Assembly (NCBI RefSeq): GCF_016598485.1
Contig: NZ_JAEMUW010000006.1
Span: forward strand, 1-64,000
From: Micromonospora coerulea
Lineage (GTDB): Bacteria > Actinomycetota > Actinomycetes > Mycobacteriales > Micromonosporaceae
Length of the DNA stretch: 64,000 nt
Direction of reading: 5' to 3'
In this document: positions 16,730 through 25,746 of the stretch, in pieces
Layout: every line of letters begins with the position of its first letter
How positions within the stretch are numbered: the first letter of the stretch is position 1
Position numbers and translations under genes: made by a program
The notes under the pieces: model-generated
What the model saw: only the letters and a program-made list of their open reading frames with translations
What the model was told of the DNA's origin: nothing
Database searches by the model: none

Positions 16730-17122
16730 TCAGGCGGGGCCGAGCAGGTCCCAGGGATTGCCGGCGAGGTCGCGGAAGACCGCGACCCGCCCGTACGGCT
16801 CGGTGCGCGGGGGCGTCACGAACTCGACGTTCGCCGCCCGCATCCGACGGTAGGTGGCCTCGAAGTCGTCGACGCGGAGGAAGAAGCCGACCCGTCCGGC
16901 GGTCTGGTCGCCGACCGTCGCCTCCTGCCGCTCGCCGTCGGCGCGGGCCAGCAGCAGCCCGGTCCCGCCACCCGGCGGGCGGACCACCACCCAGCGCTTC
17001 GGCCGCCCGTCGTTGGTGAGCGAAGGCTTGTCCTCCACCAGCTCGAAGCCGAGCACCTCGGTGAAGAAGTCGATGGCCGGGTCGTAGTCGGCGACGACGA
17101 GGGTGACGAGATCGATGCGCAC
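16730..17122 (-). CDS. VOC-family (glyoxalase-like) protein
   Basis: A single vicinal-oxygen-chelate domain of 130 residues: MRIDLVTLVVADYDPAIDFFTEVLGFEL, the usual first beta-alpha-beta unit with a helix before GFEL, and a second unit ending in YGRVAVFRDLAGNPWDLL, where a metal-binding Glu would normally lie. The canonical His of the first strand is replaced by Thr, so metal binding as in glyoxalase I is doubtful. It starts 5 bp after the end of lipB and is probably cotranscribed with it. Substrate unknown; such proteins act in antibiotic resistance, dioxygenation or isomerisation. Confidence 0.8.
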   Translation of the reverse strand: MRIDLVTLVVADYDPAIDFFTEVLGFELVEDKPSLTNDGRPKRWVVVRPPGGGTGLLLARADGERQEATVGDQTAGRVGFFLRVDDFEATYRRMRAANVEFVTPPRTEPYGRVAVFRDLAGNPWDLLGPA

Positions 17123-17126
17123 CCGG

Positions 17127-17771
17127 TCAGCCTTCGAGCGTGACCAGGGTGGGCAGGTGGCGCTCGACGACCGGGAGCACGTCGGCGACGGTGACCGGAT
17201 GGCCCAGCTCAGCGGTGAGCGATGTGGTGCCCGCGTCCCGGATGCCGCAGGGGACGATCCGGTCGTAGTACGACAGGTCGCAGTCGCAGTTGATCGCGAA
17301 GCCGTGCTGGGTGACGCCCCGGGCCACCCGGATGCCGATGGCGGCGACCTTGCGGGCCGGGCCGTGGTCGTCCTCCGGCACCCAGACGCCGCTGCGCCCC
17401 TCGACCCGGCCGGCGGTCAGCCCGAACTCGGCGCAGACGTCGATCAGCAGCTGCTCGGTGCGGCGCACGTACGCCACCACGTCCACCGGGTCGGGCAGCT
17501 TGACGATCGGGTAGCCGACGAGCTGCCCCGGCCCGTGCCAGGTGATCTTGCCGCCGCGGTCGACGTCGACCACCGGGGTGCCGTCCATCGGGCGGTCCCA
17601 CGGCTCGGTGCGCTTGCCGGCGGTGTAGACGCTGGGGTGCTCCAGCAGCAGCACGGTGTCGCCCTGCTCGCCGGCCACCACGGCCTCGTGCAGCCGCCGC
17701 TGCTCGTCCCACGCGTCCCGGTAGTCGATCAGCCCGGCCCGCACCGCGGTCAACGAAGTCGTCACGCTCAC
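17127..17771 (-). CDS. lipB: Octanoyl-(acyl carrier protein):protein N-octanoyltransferase
   Basis: Transfers octanoyl groups from ACP to lipoyl domains, producing the substrate of LipA. The 214-residue protein shows the LipB signature [18 protein letters not shown], the catalytic Lys in [10 protein letters not shown] and the catalytic Cys in [17 protein letters not shown]. Located 3.1 kb from lipA with aspS2, nadE and the VOC gene in between; in many actinomycetes lipA and lipB are adjacent, so this is a split arrangement. ATG 17771 ([13 protein letters not shown]) is a plausible start. Confidence 0.95.
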   Translation of the reverse strand: MSVTTSLTAVRAGLIDYRDAWDEQRRLHEAVVAGEQGDTVLLLEHPSVYTAGKRTEPWDRPMDGTPVVDVDRGGKITWHGPGQLVGYPIVKLPDPVDVVAYVRRTEQLLIDVCAEFGLTAGRVEGRSGVWVPEDDHGPARKVAAIGIRVARGVTQHGFAINCDCDLSYYDRIVPCGIRDAGTTSLTAELGHPVTVADVLPVVERHLPTLVTLEG

Positions 17772-17879
17772 CCGTCCACCCTAGCCCCGCCGACCCCCCG
17801 CTCCGCCCGTGAGCCTCGTCGCCAATCACCCGCGGCTTTCGCGCCGTATGCCGGGCGCCAGGTGCAGGATCGCGGAGGG

Positions 17880-19703
17880 TCAGGGTGGGGGGACCTTCCA
17901 GAGCCAGACGTCGTCCACGCGTCGTGGGGGGCCCAGCAGGGCGGTGGCGGTGCGGCGGAGGGCCTCCTCGTCGATGTCGTACTTGGCGCCGTGCACCCGG
18001 TCGGCGAGGACCACCGCCTCGACGTGCCAGTAGTGCAGGTCGGCGAGAGACTCCCGGATGCTGCCGTCGGTGATGATCGGGACGAGGCCGGTCCGGCCGG
18101 CCTGGTCCATCAGCGCACTGAAGGTGCGCGGCGCCGGGCCGATTTGGCCCCGGCCGTCCGGACCGCCCGGACCGAGGAAGAAGCCGGCCGGGATGCGGAA
18201 CTCACCCTGCCGGTGGGCCAGCGCGTACGCCTGCCAGCGCTGGCCGTCCGGCGTGACGTCGATGGTCAGCGGCAGCGGGGTCAGCACCCCGCCGGGGGAG
18301 ACGTGCTGCTGCCAGGTGCCGGTGGTGATGAACGCCGGGATCGGCTCGCGGACGCTGGTCAGCAGCGGGGTGGGCAGCAGCGGCAGCAGGGCGGCGGCGA
18401 AGCCGAGCGCCCAGGCCAGCTCGGTGGAGCGGTGCCGGGGTGGTTCGGCGCGCAGCCGGTCGACGGTGTACGCCAGCAGCAGCCCGATCACCGGCGCCAC
18501 GACCAGGGCCAGCCGGGAGGGCAGCGCCGCGTTGACCACCGGCAGGTTGTCCAGCACCCCGAACGGCAGCAGCTGGTCGGTGCGCCGGCCGTTCCACTTG
18601 GCCTGCGGGCCCCAGGAGAGCACCGCGAAGGCGACCGCGCTGCCGGCCAGCGCCCAGAGGGTGGCCCGGAACGCCCGGTCGGCGCGCCGCCAGAGCAGCC
18701 CGAAGCAGGCGACGGCGAGCAGCAGCAGCGGGATGCCGAAGAAGGAGTTCTCCTCGGTCGGGTTGGGCGCCAGCGAGGTGCCCAGCCCGGCCCACCCGGC
18801 CAGCGACCGGCGCGGGTACGACCCGTACGCGGCGATGTCCTCGGAGTGCACCAGCGGGTCGAAGCCGGTGCCGTGGAAGCGCTGCGGCCCGGCGAAGTGC
18901 AGCCAGAGCGGGTACGCCAGCAGCACCCCGGCGACCAGCGCGGTGACCCCGAGCCCGCGCAGGAAGTGCGGCAGCGCGGCGCGCACCTCGGCCCCGCGGG
19001 ACGGCTGCACCGCCCAGAGGGCGAGGAACGAGGCGAGCGCCAGGGCGGTGAAGAAGAGCCCCTCGGCGGCGATCGAGAAGGCGGCCGCCACCAGCACGCC
19101 GAGCAGCACCCCGCCCCGGACCGCGTTGCCGGGGCGGCGCAGCGCGAAGGCGCCCCAGATCAGCAGCGGCACCAGCCAGCCGGCGGTCCAGTTCAGGTGC
19201 GCGTTGGCGTGCGACACCATGGCCGGGCAGTAGCCGATGAAGAGCGCACCGACCGCGGCGGCCAGCCGGCTGCCCACCAGGTGCCGGCTGAGCAGCCAGT
19301 ACCAGGCCAGCGCGGTGGCGGCCAGGTTGAGGGTGAGGATCACCAGGAACGTCGCGGGCGGCCCGACCAGGTAGGTCAGCGGCGCGAAGACCCACGCGTA
19401 CACGGTGATGGAGGTGTTGACCGCGAGGTTCACCCCGTCCGGGACGTTGATCAGATGGGTGAAGAGCGGGTTCTCCCCGTGGGTGAGCGAGTGCCCGCCG
19501 AAGGCCAGCAGCCACTCGAAGAGGGCCTGGTCGCTGGAGTTGACGGTGATCATCCGGGTGCTCGGGTCGCGCCACATCCCGCTGGTCACCCAGAACGCCA
19601 GGGCCAGCGCGGCCAGCGCCACGAGCAGGTCGGCCCGGTGGTCCCGGGTGACGCGCGCGGGCCCGGGCGACGGATCGGTGGCCAGGGACGGGGAGGTCGG
19701 CAC
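17880..19703 (-). CDS. Large polytopic membrane protein, GT-C-like
   Basis: A 607-residue membrane protein with about eleven hydrophobic helices and a C-terminal soluble domain of about 150 residues (QQHVSPGGVLTPLPLTIDVTP... to VWLWKVPPP). The first extracytoplasmic loop, with DPSTRMITVNSSDQALFEWLLAFG, carries acidic residues placed as in GT-C glycosyltransferases. Homologues in actinomycetes are annotated as membrane proteins or glycosyltransferases of unknown specificity. The start at ATG 19703 gives a cytosolic lead of about 20 residues. Single gene, convergent with nothing; the next gene is transcribed away. Confidence 0.65.
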   Translation of the reverse strand: MPTSPSLATDPSPGPARVTRDHRADLLVALAALALAFWVTSGMWRDPSTRMITVNSSDQALFEWLLAFGGHSLTHGENPLFTHLINVPDGVNLAVNTSITVYAWVFAPLTYLVGPPATFLVILTLNLAATALAWYWLLSRHLVGSRLAAAVGALFIGYCPAMVSHANAHLNWTAGWLVPLLIWGAFALRRPGNAVRGGVLLGVLVAAAFSIAAEGLFFTALALASFLALWAVQPSRGAEVRAALPHFLRGLGVTALVAGVLLAYPLWLHFAGPQRFHGTGFDPLVHSEDIAAYGSYPRRSLAGWAGLGTSLAPNPTEENSFFGIPLLLLAVACFGLLWRRADRAFRATLWALAGSAVAFAVLSWGPQAKWNGRRTDQLLPFGVLDNLPVVNAALPSRLALVVAPVIGLLLAYTVDRLRAEPPRHRSTELAWALGFAAALLPLLPTPLLTSVREPIPAFITTGTWQQHVSPGGVLTPLPLTIDVTPDGQRWQAYALAHRQGEFRIPAGFFLGPGGPDGRGQIGPAPRTFSALMDQAGRTGLVPIITDGSIRESLADLHYWHVEAVVLADRVHGAKYDIDEEALRRTATALLGPPRRVDDVWLWKVPPP

Positions 19704-19923
19704 GAAGGGACGTTACCAACCGGACCCGGACACGCCGGTCAGACACGAAAGCTTGACCGGGGCCGCGCGTTCCCGGCCGGCCGGAACCCGCCGCGCCACC
19801 GGTGGCACACGTTGGCCTTCATAAATATATGAGCGCCGGCCATGTCGCCGGGCTGAAACACGGACGTAACGTCTCGGCAACTCGGGGGTGACCCAGTTCA
19901 CATTCCGCAACCTGGAGGCCGCC

Positions 19924-21117
19924 ATGCGCCGCTCCTCATCACTGCTCACCCGGATCGCCGGGGCGGCCGCCGGGCTCGCGCTCGCCGCGGCCGCCGTGTT
20001 CACCGTCGCGATGCCCGCCCAGGCCGCCACCCTCACCCAGGTGACCGGCTTCGGCTCCAACCCCGGCAACCTGAGCATGTACGCCTACCGCCCGGACGGC
20101 CTGCCGGCGAGCGCGCCGGCCGTGGTGCTGCTGCACGGCTGCACTCAGAACGCCTCCGGGTACTTCGCCAACTCGGGCTGGCAGAAGTACGCCGACCAGT
20201 GGAAGTTCGCCCTGATCGTGCCCCAGCAGTCGTCGGCCAACCAGTCGCTGAGCTGCTTCAACTGGTTCACCGAGGGGGACATCAACCGGGGCCAGGGCGA
20301 GGCGCTGTCGATCAAGCAGATGGTCGACTACGCGAAGTCCAATTACGGCCTCGACGGCAACCGGATCTACGTCAGCGGGCTCTCCGCCGGCGGGGCGATG
20401 ACCTCGGTCATGCTCGCCACCTACCCGGACGTCTTCGCCGCCGGCTCGGTCATCGCCGGCCTGCCGTACCGCTGCTCACCGCCGGCCTCCACCAGCACCT
20501 GCCAGTACAGCGGCGTGGACAAGACCCCGGCGGCCTGGGGTGACCTGGTCCGCAACGCGTACTCCGGCTACACCGGCCGGCGCCCGCGGGTGTCCATCTG
20601 GCACGGCACCTCGGACACCACCGTGGTGCCGATGAACGCCACCGAGTCCCGCGACCAGTGGACCAACGTGCTGGGCGTGTCACAGACCCCGACCAGCACG
20701 GCGTCGCTGCCCGCCGGCACCAGCCTGGAGGTGTACGGCAGTGACGCGGTCCGCCTCTACCGGGTCTCCGGGATGGGCCACGGCACTCCGGTCGACCCGG
20801 GCTCGGCGGCCGACCAGTGCGGCACCGCCACCTCGTACTTCCTGGACACCATCTGCTCGACGTACCGGGACGCGCTCTTCTTCGGCCTGAACGGCGGCGT
20901 CACGCCCACCCCCACGGCGACCGCCAGCCCCACCCCGACGGCCGCCCCGGTCTGCGTCACCGCCAGCAACTACGCGCACGTGACCGCCGGCCGCGCCTAC
21001 CAGTCCGGCGGCTACGCCTACGCCCTCGGCAGCAACCAGAAGATGGGCCTCTACAACACCTTCAACACCAGCACGCTCAAGCAGACCGGCCCCAGCTACT
21101 GGGTCATCGGCTGCTGA
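19924..21117 (+). CDS. Secreted PHB depolymerase/esterase (CE1-like)
   Basis: A 397-residue extracellular alpha/beta-hydrolase. Sec signal peptide with basic start MRRSSSLLTRIAG, hydrophobic core and AMPAQA-ATL cleavage site. Catalytic domain of the PHB-depolymerase/acetylxylan-esterase family: oxyanion-hole strand AVVLLHGCTQNASGY, nucleophile elbow GLSAGGAM, His in SGMGHGTPVDPG. After a TPTPTATASPTPTAAP linker comes a 55-residue C-terminal domain with two terminal Cys (VCVTASNYAHVTAG...YWVIGC), probably a substrate-binding module for polyester or chitin-like polymer. ATG 19924 is preceded by CTGGAGG. An AT-rich stretch (CATAAATATATG, 19820-19831) upstream may contain its promoter. Confidence 0.9.
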   Translation: MRRSSSLLTRIAGAAAGLALAAAAVFTVAMPAQAATLTQVTGFGSNPGNLSMYAYRPDGLPASAPAVVLLHGCTQNASGYFANSGWQKYADQWKFALIVPQQSSANQSLSCFNWFTEGDINRGQGEALSIKQMVDYAKSNYGLDGNRIYVSGLSAGGAMTSVMLATYPDVFAAGSVIAGLPYRCSPPASTSTCQYSGVDKTPAAWGDLVRNAYSGYTGRRPRVSIWHGTSDTTVVPMNATESRDQWTNVLGVSQTPTSTASLPAGTSLEVYGSDAVRLYRVSGMGHGTPVDPGSAADQCGTATSYFLDTICSTYRDALFFGLNGGVTPTPTATASPTPTAAPVCVTASNYAHVTAGRAYQSGGYAYALGSNQKMGLYNTFNTSTLKQTGPSYWVIGC

Positions 21118-21128
21118 TCCCGGCTGCC

Positions 21129-21162
21129 GCAGCGGTTCCCTGCCTCGTCGGGGGACCGCTGC
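21129..21162. terminator. Hairpin between the esterase and epimerase genes
   Basis: GCAGCGGTTCCC pairs with GGGGACCGCTGC (11 of 12 bp) around a 10-base loop, between two converging genes. Confidence 0.7.
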
Positions 21163-21164
21163 GC

Positions 21165-22070
21165 TCACTCCGTCAGCGCGGCGTGCAGGGCGGAGCGGAG
21201 GTCGGGGTGGCGGTACTCGAAGCCGGCCTTGGTGAGGACGGCGGGCCGGACGCGGGTGCTGGCGAGGATGTCCTGGGCGAAGCCGCCGAGGGCCACCTTC
21301 AGGGCCAGCGCGGGGACCGGCAGGATCGCCGGGCGGTGCAGCTGTCGGGCCAGCTCCCGGGTGAACTCCGCGTTGGTGGCCGGGTCCGGGCCGACCCCGT
21401 TGACCGGGCCGGCGATGTCGTCCCGGGCCAGCAGGAACGCCGACGCGTCCAGCCAGTCGCGCAGCGAGATCCAGGACCACCACTGCCGGCCGCTGCCCAG
21501 CTTGCCGGCCAGGCCCAGCTTGACCGGGAGCAGTTGCGGCTGGAGCATCCCGCCGCTGCGATGCAACGGCAGCCCGGTGCGCAGCCGCACCACCCGTACG
21601 CCGGCGTCCTCGGCCGGCCGGGTGGCCGCCTCCCAGACCCGGGAGACGTCGGCCAGGAAGCCCTCGCCCGCCGGGGCGTCCTCCTCGACCACCCGGTCGC
21701 CCGTGTCGCCGTACCAGCCGATGGCCGAGGAGTTGAGCAGCACCGACGGCCGGTCCGCCGCGGGCAGCCCGGCGATGGTGATGGCCAGCGTGGTGGTGGT
21801 GTCCACCCGGCTGGACCGGATCAGCTTCTTGTAGTCGTCGCTCCAACGCTTGTCGCCGACCCCCGCGCCGGCCAGGTTGACCACCGCGTCGGCCTCGGCG
21901 ACCACCGCCGGGTCGAGCTGCGCGGCCGACGGGTTCCACTGCCGCTCGTCCGGGGTGCGCGCCGGCCGGCGGACCAGCCGGGTGACCTGGTGCCCGTCGG
22001 ACGTCAGCCGGCCGACCAGTCCTTTGCCGAGGAAACCGGACGCGCCGGCCATGAGGATCCGCATGCCCAT
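21165..22070 (-). CDS. TIGR01777-family NAD-dependent epimerase/dehydratase
   Basis: A 301-residue Rossmann protein of the YfcH/TIGR01777 family, an atypical SDR group of unknown substrate. N-terminal nucleotide-binding motif MAGASGFLGKGLVGRL, then VNLAGAGVGDKRWSDDYK, the family motif SSAIGWYGDTGDRVVEED, and GPVNGVGPDPATNAEFTREL. The C-terminal DUF1731-like part has LPVPALALKVALGGFA. The frame is open to 22400, but the Rossmann fold begins at the ATG at 22070. Probably cytosolic or membrane-associated; related proteins in other bacteria affect cell division or lipid metabolism. The 51-bp spacing to the upstream reductase suggests cotranscription. Confidence 0.85.
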   Translation of the reverse strand: MGMRILMAGASGFLGKGLVGRLTSDGHQVTRLVRRPARTPDERQWNPSAAQLDPAVVAEADAVVNLAGAGVGDKRWSDDYKKLIRSSRVDTTTTLAITIAGLPAADRPSVLLNSSAIGWYGDTGDRVVEEDAPAGEGFLADVSRVWEAATRPAEDAGVRVVRLRTGLPLHRSGGMLQPQLLPVKLGLAGKLGSGRQWWSWISLRDWLDASAFLLARDDIAGPVNGVGPDPATNAEFTRELARQLHRPAILPVPALALKVALGGFAQDILASTRVRPAVLTKAGFEYRHPDLRSALHAALTE

Positions 22071-22120
22071 AATCTTCGGCCACGGAGCCCTCTTTGGGTG
22101 CGTTCGCCGGATCTTCGCCG

Positions 22121-23119
22121 CTAGGCGGCGGGAACCGGTCGCAAATCGGCGAGCAGCCGCTCCACCTCGGCGAACGCGTCCGCCGGGAGCGGGCCGAGCC
22201 CGAGGGTGGCGAAGTTCTCGTCGGCCTGGGCCACGGTGCGGCAACCAGGGATCGGCACGGTCCGGGGACTGCGGGCCAGCAGCCAACCCAGCGCGCCCTG
22301 GGCGAGGGTACGTCCGTCGGCGGTGAGCGCGTCCCGGATCTCGGCGACCCGGGCCGACCACTGCGGCGTCGGACGGCCGTCGGTGAACCAGACCAGCCAC
22401 TCCGGGGCCATGCCGCGGACGTCGTCCGCCCCGACCTTCCGCGTCGCCCCGGTGAGCAGTCCCATCGCGAGCGGGCCACGGTTGAGGCTGGCCAGGTCGA
22501 GCGCGTCACAGACCGCGAACATCTCCGGGTTGTCCTTGAGCACCGACTCGTCGTGCTGGATGGCGGCGCAGTGCGGACCGGCCTCGGCGAACGCGCGGGC
22601 CGACTCCGGGTTGTCGGTGCTCCAGCCGTACGCCCGGATCTTGCCCTGGGTGACCAGGCCCTCAAGGGCGTCGACCAGGTCGAGCGCGGCGGACGCCGGC
22701 AGCTCGTTGATGTGCAGCTGGTAAAGGTCGACGTGGTCCGTGCCGAGCCGGCGCAGCGATTCCTCCAGGCTGGTCACGGCGTAGTTCGGGCGGTGGTCCT
22801 GGCCGGTCCACCGCCGGGTGGCCTCGTCGGCGCGGTTGCCGAACTTGGTCGCGATCACCGCGCGGTCGCGGCGGCCGGCGAGGGCCCGGCCGAGGACCCG
22901 CTCGCTGTGCCCGGCGCCGTAGTTGCTGGCCGTATCGAAGAGGGTGACGCCCAGGTCGAGAGCGCGGTGGATGGTGCGGACCGACTCGTCGTCGTCGACC
23001 TCGCCCCAGCCGAACGGCTGCCCGTCGTCGCCCCAGAGCGGCCCGCCGATCGCCCAGCACCCCATGCCGACCGCGCTGACCTCGATGCCGCTGCGGCCCA
23101 GTGTCCGTGTCATCGTCAT
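22121..23119 (-). CDS. Aldo/keto reductase, MerR-regulated
   Basis: A 332-residue NADP-dependent aldo/keto reductase of the YhdN/AKR11-like type. Tetrad residues are visible: Asp and Tyr in LFDTASNYGAGHSERVLG, Lys in RAVIATKFGN, His in HVDLYQLHIN. It reduces small aldehydes or ketones; a detoxification role fits the divergent MerR regulator and the perfect operator just upstream. The ATG at 23119 lies only about 8-14 bp from a weak -10 candidate, so the mRNA could be nearly leaderless. Confidence 0.88.
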   Translation of the reverse strand: MTMTRTLGRSGIEVSAVGMGCWAIGGPLWGDDGQPFGWGEVDDDESVRTIHRALDLGVTLFDTASNYGAGHSERVLGRALAGRRDRAVIATKFGNRADEATRRWTGQDHRPNYAVTSLEESLRRLGTDHVDLYQLHINELPASAALDLVDALEGLVTQGKIRAYGWSTDNPESARAFAEAGPHCAAIQHDESVLKDNPEMFAVCDALDLASLNRGPLAMGLLTGATRKVGADDVRGMAPEWLVWFTDGRPTPQWSARVAEIRDALTADGRTLAQGALGWLLARSPRTVPIPGCRTVAQADENFATLGLGPLPADAFAEVERLLADLRPVPAA

Positions 23120-23134
23120 GCCGCCCAGCTTTCA

Positions 23135-23154
23135 ACCTGGAGCGCGCTCCAGGT
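23135..23154. promoter_or_regulatory. MerR-family operator in the aldo/keto reductase promoter
   Basis: A perfect 20-bp palindrome, ACCTGGAGCGCGCTCCAGGT, between the divergent reductase and MerR genes. On the minus strand TTGACC (23152-23157) overlaps its left edge, and the long distance to the next -10-like bases (17-19 bp, TGAAAG or AAAGCT) is typical of MerR-activated promoters, in which the regulator untwists an over-long spacer. Confidence 0.85.
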
Positions 23155-23174
23155 CAAGCACTAGCATCCGGAGG

Positions 23175-23528
23175 ATGTACGCGCCCTCGGAGGCCGCGCG
23201 GCGCAGCGGCTTCAGCCTCGACACCCTCCGCTACTACGAGAAGATCGGCCTGCTCAGCGACATTGGCCGTACCTCCGGCGGCCGGCGGGTCTTCACCGAC
23301 GAGGACCTGAGCTGGCTGGTGCTGTTCCGCTGCCTGCGCGACACCGGCATGCCGATCGCCGAGATGTGCCGCTACGCCGAGCTGGCCCGGGCGGGCGAGC
23401 ACACCGCGGGGGAGCGGCGGGCCCTGCTGGAGCGCCACGCGGCGCGGGTCGAGGAGCAGATGCAACTGCTCCAGCGCCAGTACGACCACCTCCGCGAGAA
23501 GATCCGCTTCTACGACCGGCTCGGCTGA
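23175..23528 (+). CDS. MerR-family transcriptional regulator
   Basis: A 117-residue regulator. Winged helix at the N-terminus (PSEAARRSGFSLDTLRYYEKIGLL...GGRRVFTDEDLSWLVLFRCL), then a long dimerisation coiled coil (HAARVEEQMQLLQRQYDHLREKIRFYD). It has no Cys cluster of metal sensors. Divergent from the aldo/keto reductase; the shared operator sits 20 bp before its ATG, which is preceded by CCGGAGG. Likely activates the reductase and represses itself, perhaps in response to a toxic carbonyl compound; the signal is not known. Confidence 0.9.
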   Translation: MYAPSEAARRSGFSLDTLRYYEKIGLLSDIGRTSGGRRVFTDEDLSWLVLFRCLRDTGMPIAEMCRYAELARAGEHTAGERRALLERHAARVEEQMQLLQRQYDHLREKIRFYDRLG

Positions 23529-23532
23529 CCGG

Positions 23533-24039
23533 TCATTCGCCGGTCTGGCCGTCGATCGCCTCGCGGATGATGTCGGCGTGGCCGAGGTGGCGGGCGTACT
23601 CGTCGATCATGTGGTTGAGCACCCAGCGCAGCGAGTGCTCCTGGCCGGTGGCGGGCGACCGGCCGACCGCCTCCAGCGGGCGGTCGGCGGCGATCCGCCG
23701 GGACGCCTCGACCTCGGCCCGCCAGATCGCGAAGGTGCCCGCGCCGGTGGCCTGCTCGATGTCGTTGAATTCCTCGTCCCGGTCGTCGGTGCGGGTGAAC
23801 AGGCTGCCCGGGAAGTTTCCGTCGATCACCGCCTGGAAGTACCACCGCTCGACCGCGGCCAGGTGTCGGACCAGGCCGATCAGCGAGAGATCGGACGACG
23901 GCACCGGCCGCCGGCGAAGCTGCTCATCGGTCACCCCGGCGCACTTGCGCACCAGCGCCCGGCGCTGGTAGTCGAGAAAGGTGTCCAGCAGCGTCCGTTC
24001 GTTTGTCGCCGGTGACAGCTCGAAACGTTCATCGATCAT
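23533..24039 (-). CDS. DinB-superfamily (DUF664) protein
   Basis: A 168-residue four-helix-bundle protein. His residues in the usual places for metal binding: LVRHLAAVERWYFQ, and the C-terminal LNHMIDEYARHLGHADIIREAIDG, the DUF664 hallmark (HxxxEYxRHxGHxDxxRE). In actinomycetes the family includes mycothiol-dependent transferases, and many members are uncharacterised. ATG 24039 begins MIDERFELSPATNERTLLDTF. Ends 4 bp from the end of the merR gene, in convergent orientation, with no room for a terminator. Confidence 0.85.
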   Translation of the reverse strand: MIDERFELSPATNERTLLDTFLDYQRRALVRKCAGVTDEQLRRRPVPSSDLSLIGLVRHLAAVERWYFQAVIDGNFPGSLFTRTDDRDEEFNDIEQATGAGTFAIWRAEVEASRRIAADRPLEAVGRSPATGQEHSLRWVLNHMIDEYARHLGHADIIREAIDGQTGE

Positions 24040-24149
24040 TGGCGGAATGGTAGGCGAGATCGGGGCCGCTGGCTGACCCGCACGTGCTGACCGCCGGGGT
24101 GAGCCGGCCGACCCGGCCGACCTGCGGGTGCGTCCGGGTCGCCTCGTTC

Positions 24150-24221
24150 CGCCACCGACCGTTCGGTGGCGGGTCGGGTGGGTCGAAAGCTGAGGCGACG
24201 GCAGCTCGTGCTGCCGTCGCC
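24150..24221. terminator. Two hairpins downstream of the metzincin gene
   Basis: CGCCACCGA/TCGGTGGCG (24150-24171, 4-base loop) and GGCGACGGCAGC/GCTGCCGTCGCC (24194-24221, TCGT loop). On the minus strand they follow the stop of the metzincin gene and precede the DinB gene, so they probably end the two-gene transcript. The 194-bp interval holds nothing else. Confidence 0.7.
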
Positions 24222-24233
24222 GTTGCCTGCCGG

Positions 24234-25727
24234 CTACCCCTGCCGCCCCCCGGTGCCGCCGCGGACCGCCGCCGGGCTCACCCCGATGACGACCGGTCGG
24301 GCGCCCAGGCACTGGGGCGCGAAGTGCGCCACGATGTAGTCCCACGCCGCCTTCGCCTCGTCGAAGGTGAACGTCGGCTCGCCGTCGAGGTAGACGCTCA
24401 GGATCGTGCGGGGGATCAGGTACCACTTCCGCCACCAGGTGTTGGTCTTCGGCGAGTACATGATCCGGTCCACCCCGTCGGTGTGGCAGAGGCCGAAGGT
24501 GTGCCCCAGCTCGTGGATCGGCACGTACTTCCAGATCTGATCCGGGGTGTTGTCGATGAAGGTGGCGCCGGAGGTGTTCTTGCCGCTCAGCCCGCAGGCG
24601 CTCTCGTGCAGGTTGTTGGCCAACCCGCGCAGGGTGTCGGTGTAGCGGAAGACCCCGACGGCCGCCGGGTGGCAGAGGTCGGCCGTCGCCCCGTCCGGGT
24701 CGGTGGTCTTGTCGTGCCGGCCGATCACGTCCTTCAGGAACCGGGTCAGCGCGGGGTGGGCGTCCGGTCGGTCGTACCCCTTGTGGACGATGTGGTCGGG
24801 GTCGGTGACCGGGCGGGTCTCCTGGTCGAAGTCCAGCATCAGCGCGAGTTCGCGGCCCTTCTCGCGGGCCGTGGAGACCTTGGTGTCCAGCGCGCCGTCC
24901 CGCATCGGCAGCACGATGAACGCCGGCCCCTGCGCGCCCCGCGAGCTGAGGTAGGTGTCCAGCTCGTCGGCGGAGATGGGGTTGTCGAACTCGCCGCCAC
25001 CGCCGCCACCGACGACGGTCCCCTTCTTCAGGGTCTTGTACCGCTTGCGGTTCCAGAACCCCTCGTGGAACTCGAAGCCGCAGAGTTCCCGCAGGTTGAT
25101 CGCGCCCTGCTCGTGCAGCACGACCAGGTTGGGCACGGTGGGTTCGCGCAGCGACGGGGTCTCCGAGTCCAGCGTCGTCCGGTACGCGGTGCCGTGCAGG
25201 CGCAGCCCGAACGCGCCGTGGTCGAGGCGGATCGCCTCCTTGATCTCGGTCAGCGTGTCACCGGAGTACTTCGCCTCGAGCAGGCCGCGCACGTACCGGC
25301 GCAGGCGCTCCCGGTTGATCTCCTCGATGATGTAGTCGATCGTGTCGCCGAGGAACACGATGCGGGCCAGCCGGATGATCCCCAGCACCAGGCCGATCAC
25401 CGCCCGCAGCAGCCCGTCGAGGATCCGCCGCCAGTCGAGCGTGACGATGCCGACGACCACGTCCCAGAGCCCGGCCGCAATGTCGACCACCGCCTCGACG
25501 ACCACCCCGACGAGCTTGCACACCGTACGGACCACCCACTTGCCGACCTTGACGATCACCCAGCGGACGACCTTCACGAAGTACGTGACGAACCAGCAGA
25601 CCCAGCCCCGCGGGTCGTACCACGGGTAGTCCTTGCACTTCTTCTCCTGCCGTTCCTCCCACTCCTCGACGGGCTTGGAGATCTCCTCCTCGACCCATTC
25701 GGTGATTTCGGTGCAGACGAGTGCCAT
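24234..25727 (-). CDS. Unusual metzincin-like zinc protease with hydrophobic N-terminal half
   Basis: A 497-residue protein that I cannot assign to a named family. Residues 405-415 read HELGHTFGLCH, the full zinc site HExxHxxGxxH of metzincins, followed eight residues later by IMYS, a plausible Met-turn. The N-terminus has no signal peptide. It starts with an acidic segment (EITEWVEEEISKPVEEWEERQ), then residues about 45-140 form a chain of Val/Trp/Ile-rich amphipathic or membrane stretches. The middle has a run of six Gly (VVGGGGGGEF) and a predicted alpha/beta part. GGGGGGATC before ATG 25727 supports the start. The upstream small membrane gene is 19 bp away, so the two form an operon. Target and location are unknown. 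Confidence 0.75.
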   Translation of the reverse strand: MALVCTEITEWVEEEISKPVEEWEERQEKKCKDYPWYDPRGWVCWFVTYFVKVVRWVIVKVGKWVVRTVCKLVGVVVEAVVDIAAGLWDVVVGIVTLDWRRILDGLLRAVIGLVLGIIRLARIVFLGDTIDYIIEEINRERLRRYVRGLLEAKYSGDTLTEIKEAIRLDHGAFGLRLHGTAYRTTLDSETPSLREPTVPNLVVLHEQGAINLRELCGFEFHEGFWNRKRYKTLKKGTVVGGGGGGEFDNPISADELDTYLSSRGAQGPAFIVLPMRDGALDTKVSTAREKGRELALMLDFDQETRPVTDPDHIVHKGYDRPDAHPALTRFLKDVIGRHDKTTDPDGATADLCHPAAVGVFRYTDTLRGLANNLHESACGLSGKNTSGATFIDNTPDQIWKYVPIHELGHTFGLCHTDGVDRIMYSPKTNTWWRKWYLIPRTILSVYLDGEPTFTFDEAKAAWDYIVAHFAPQCLGARPVVIGVSPAAVRGGTGGRQG

Positions 25728-25746
25728 GGGAGATCCCCCCTCCGAG

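Noticed and set aside
17103..19832. Long plus-strand frame over lipB and the GT-C-like gene
   Set aside because: Low-complexity shadow frame; the minus-strand genes have clear motifs and normal starts.
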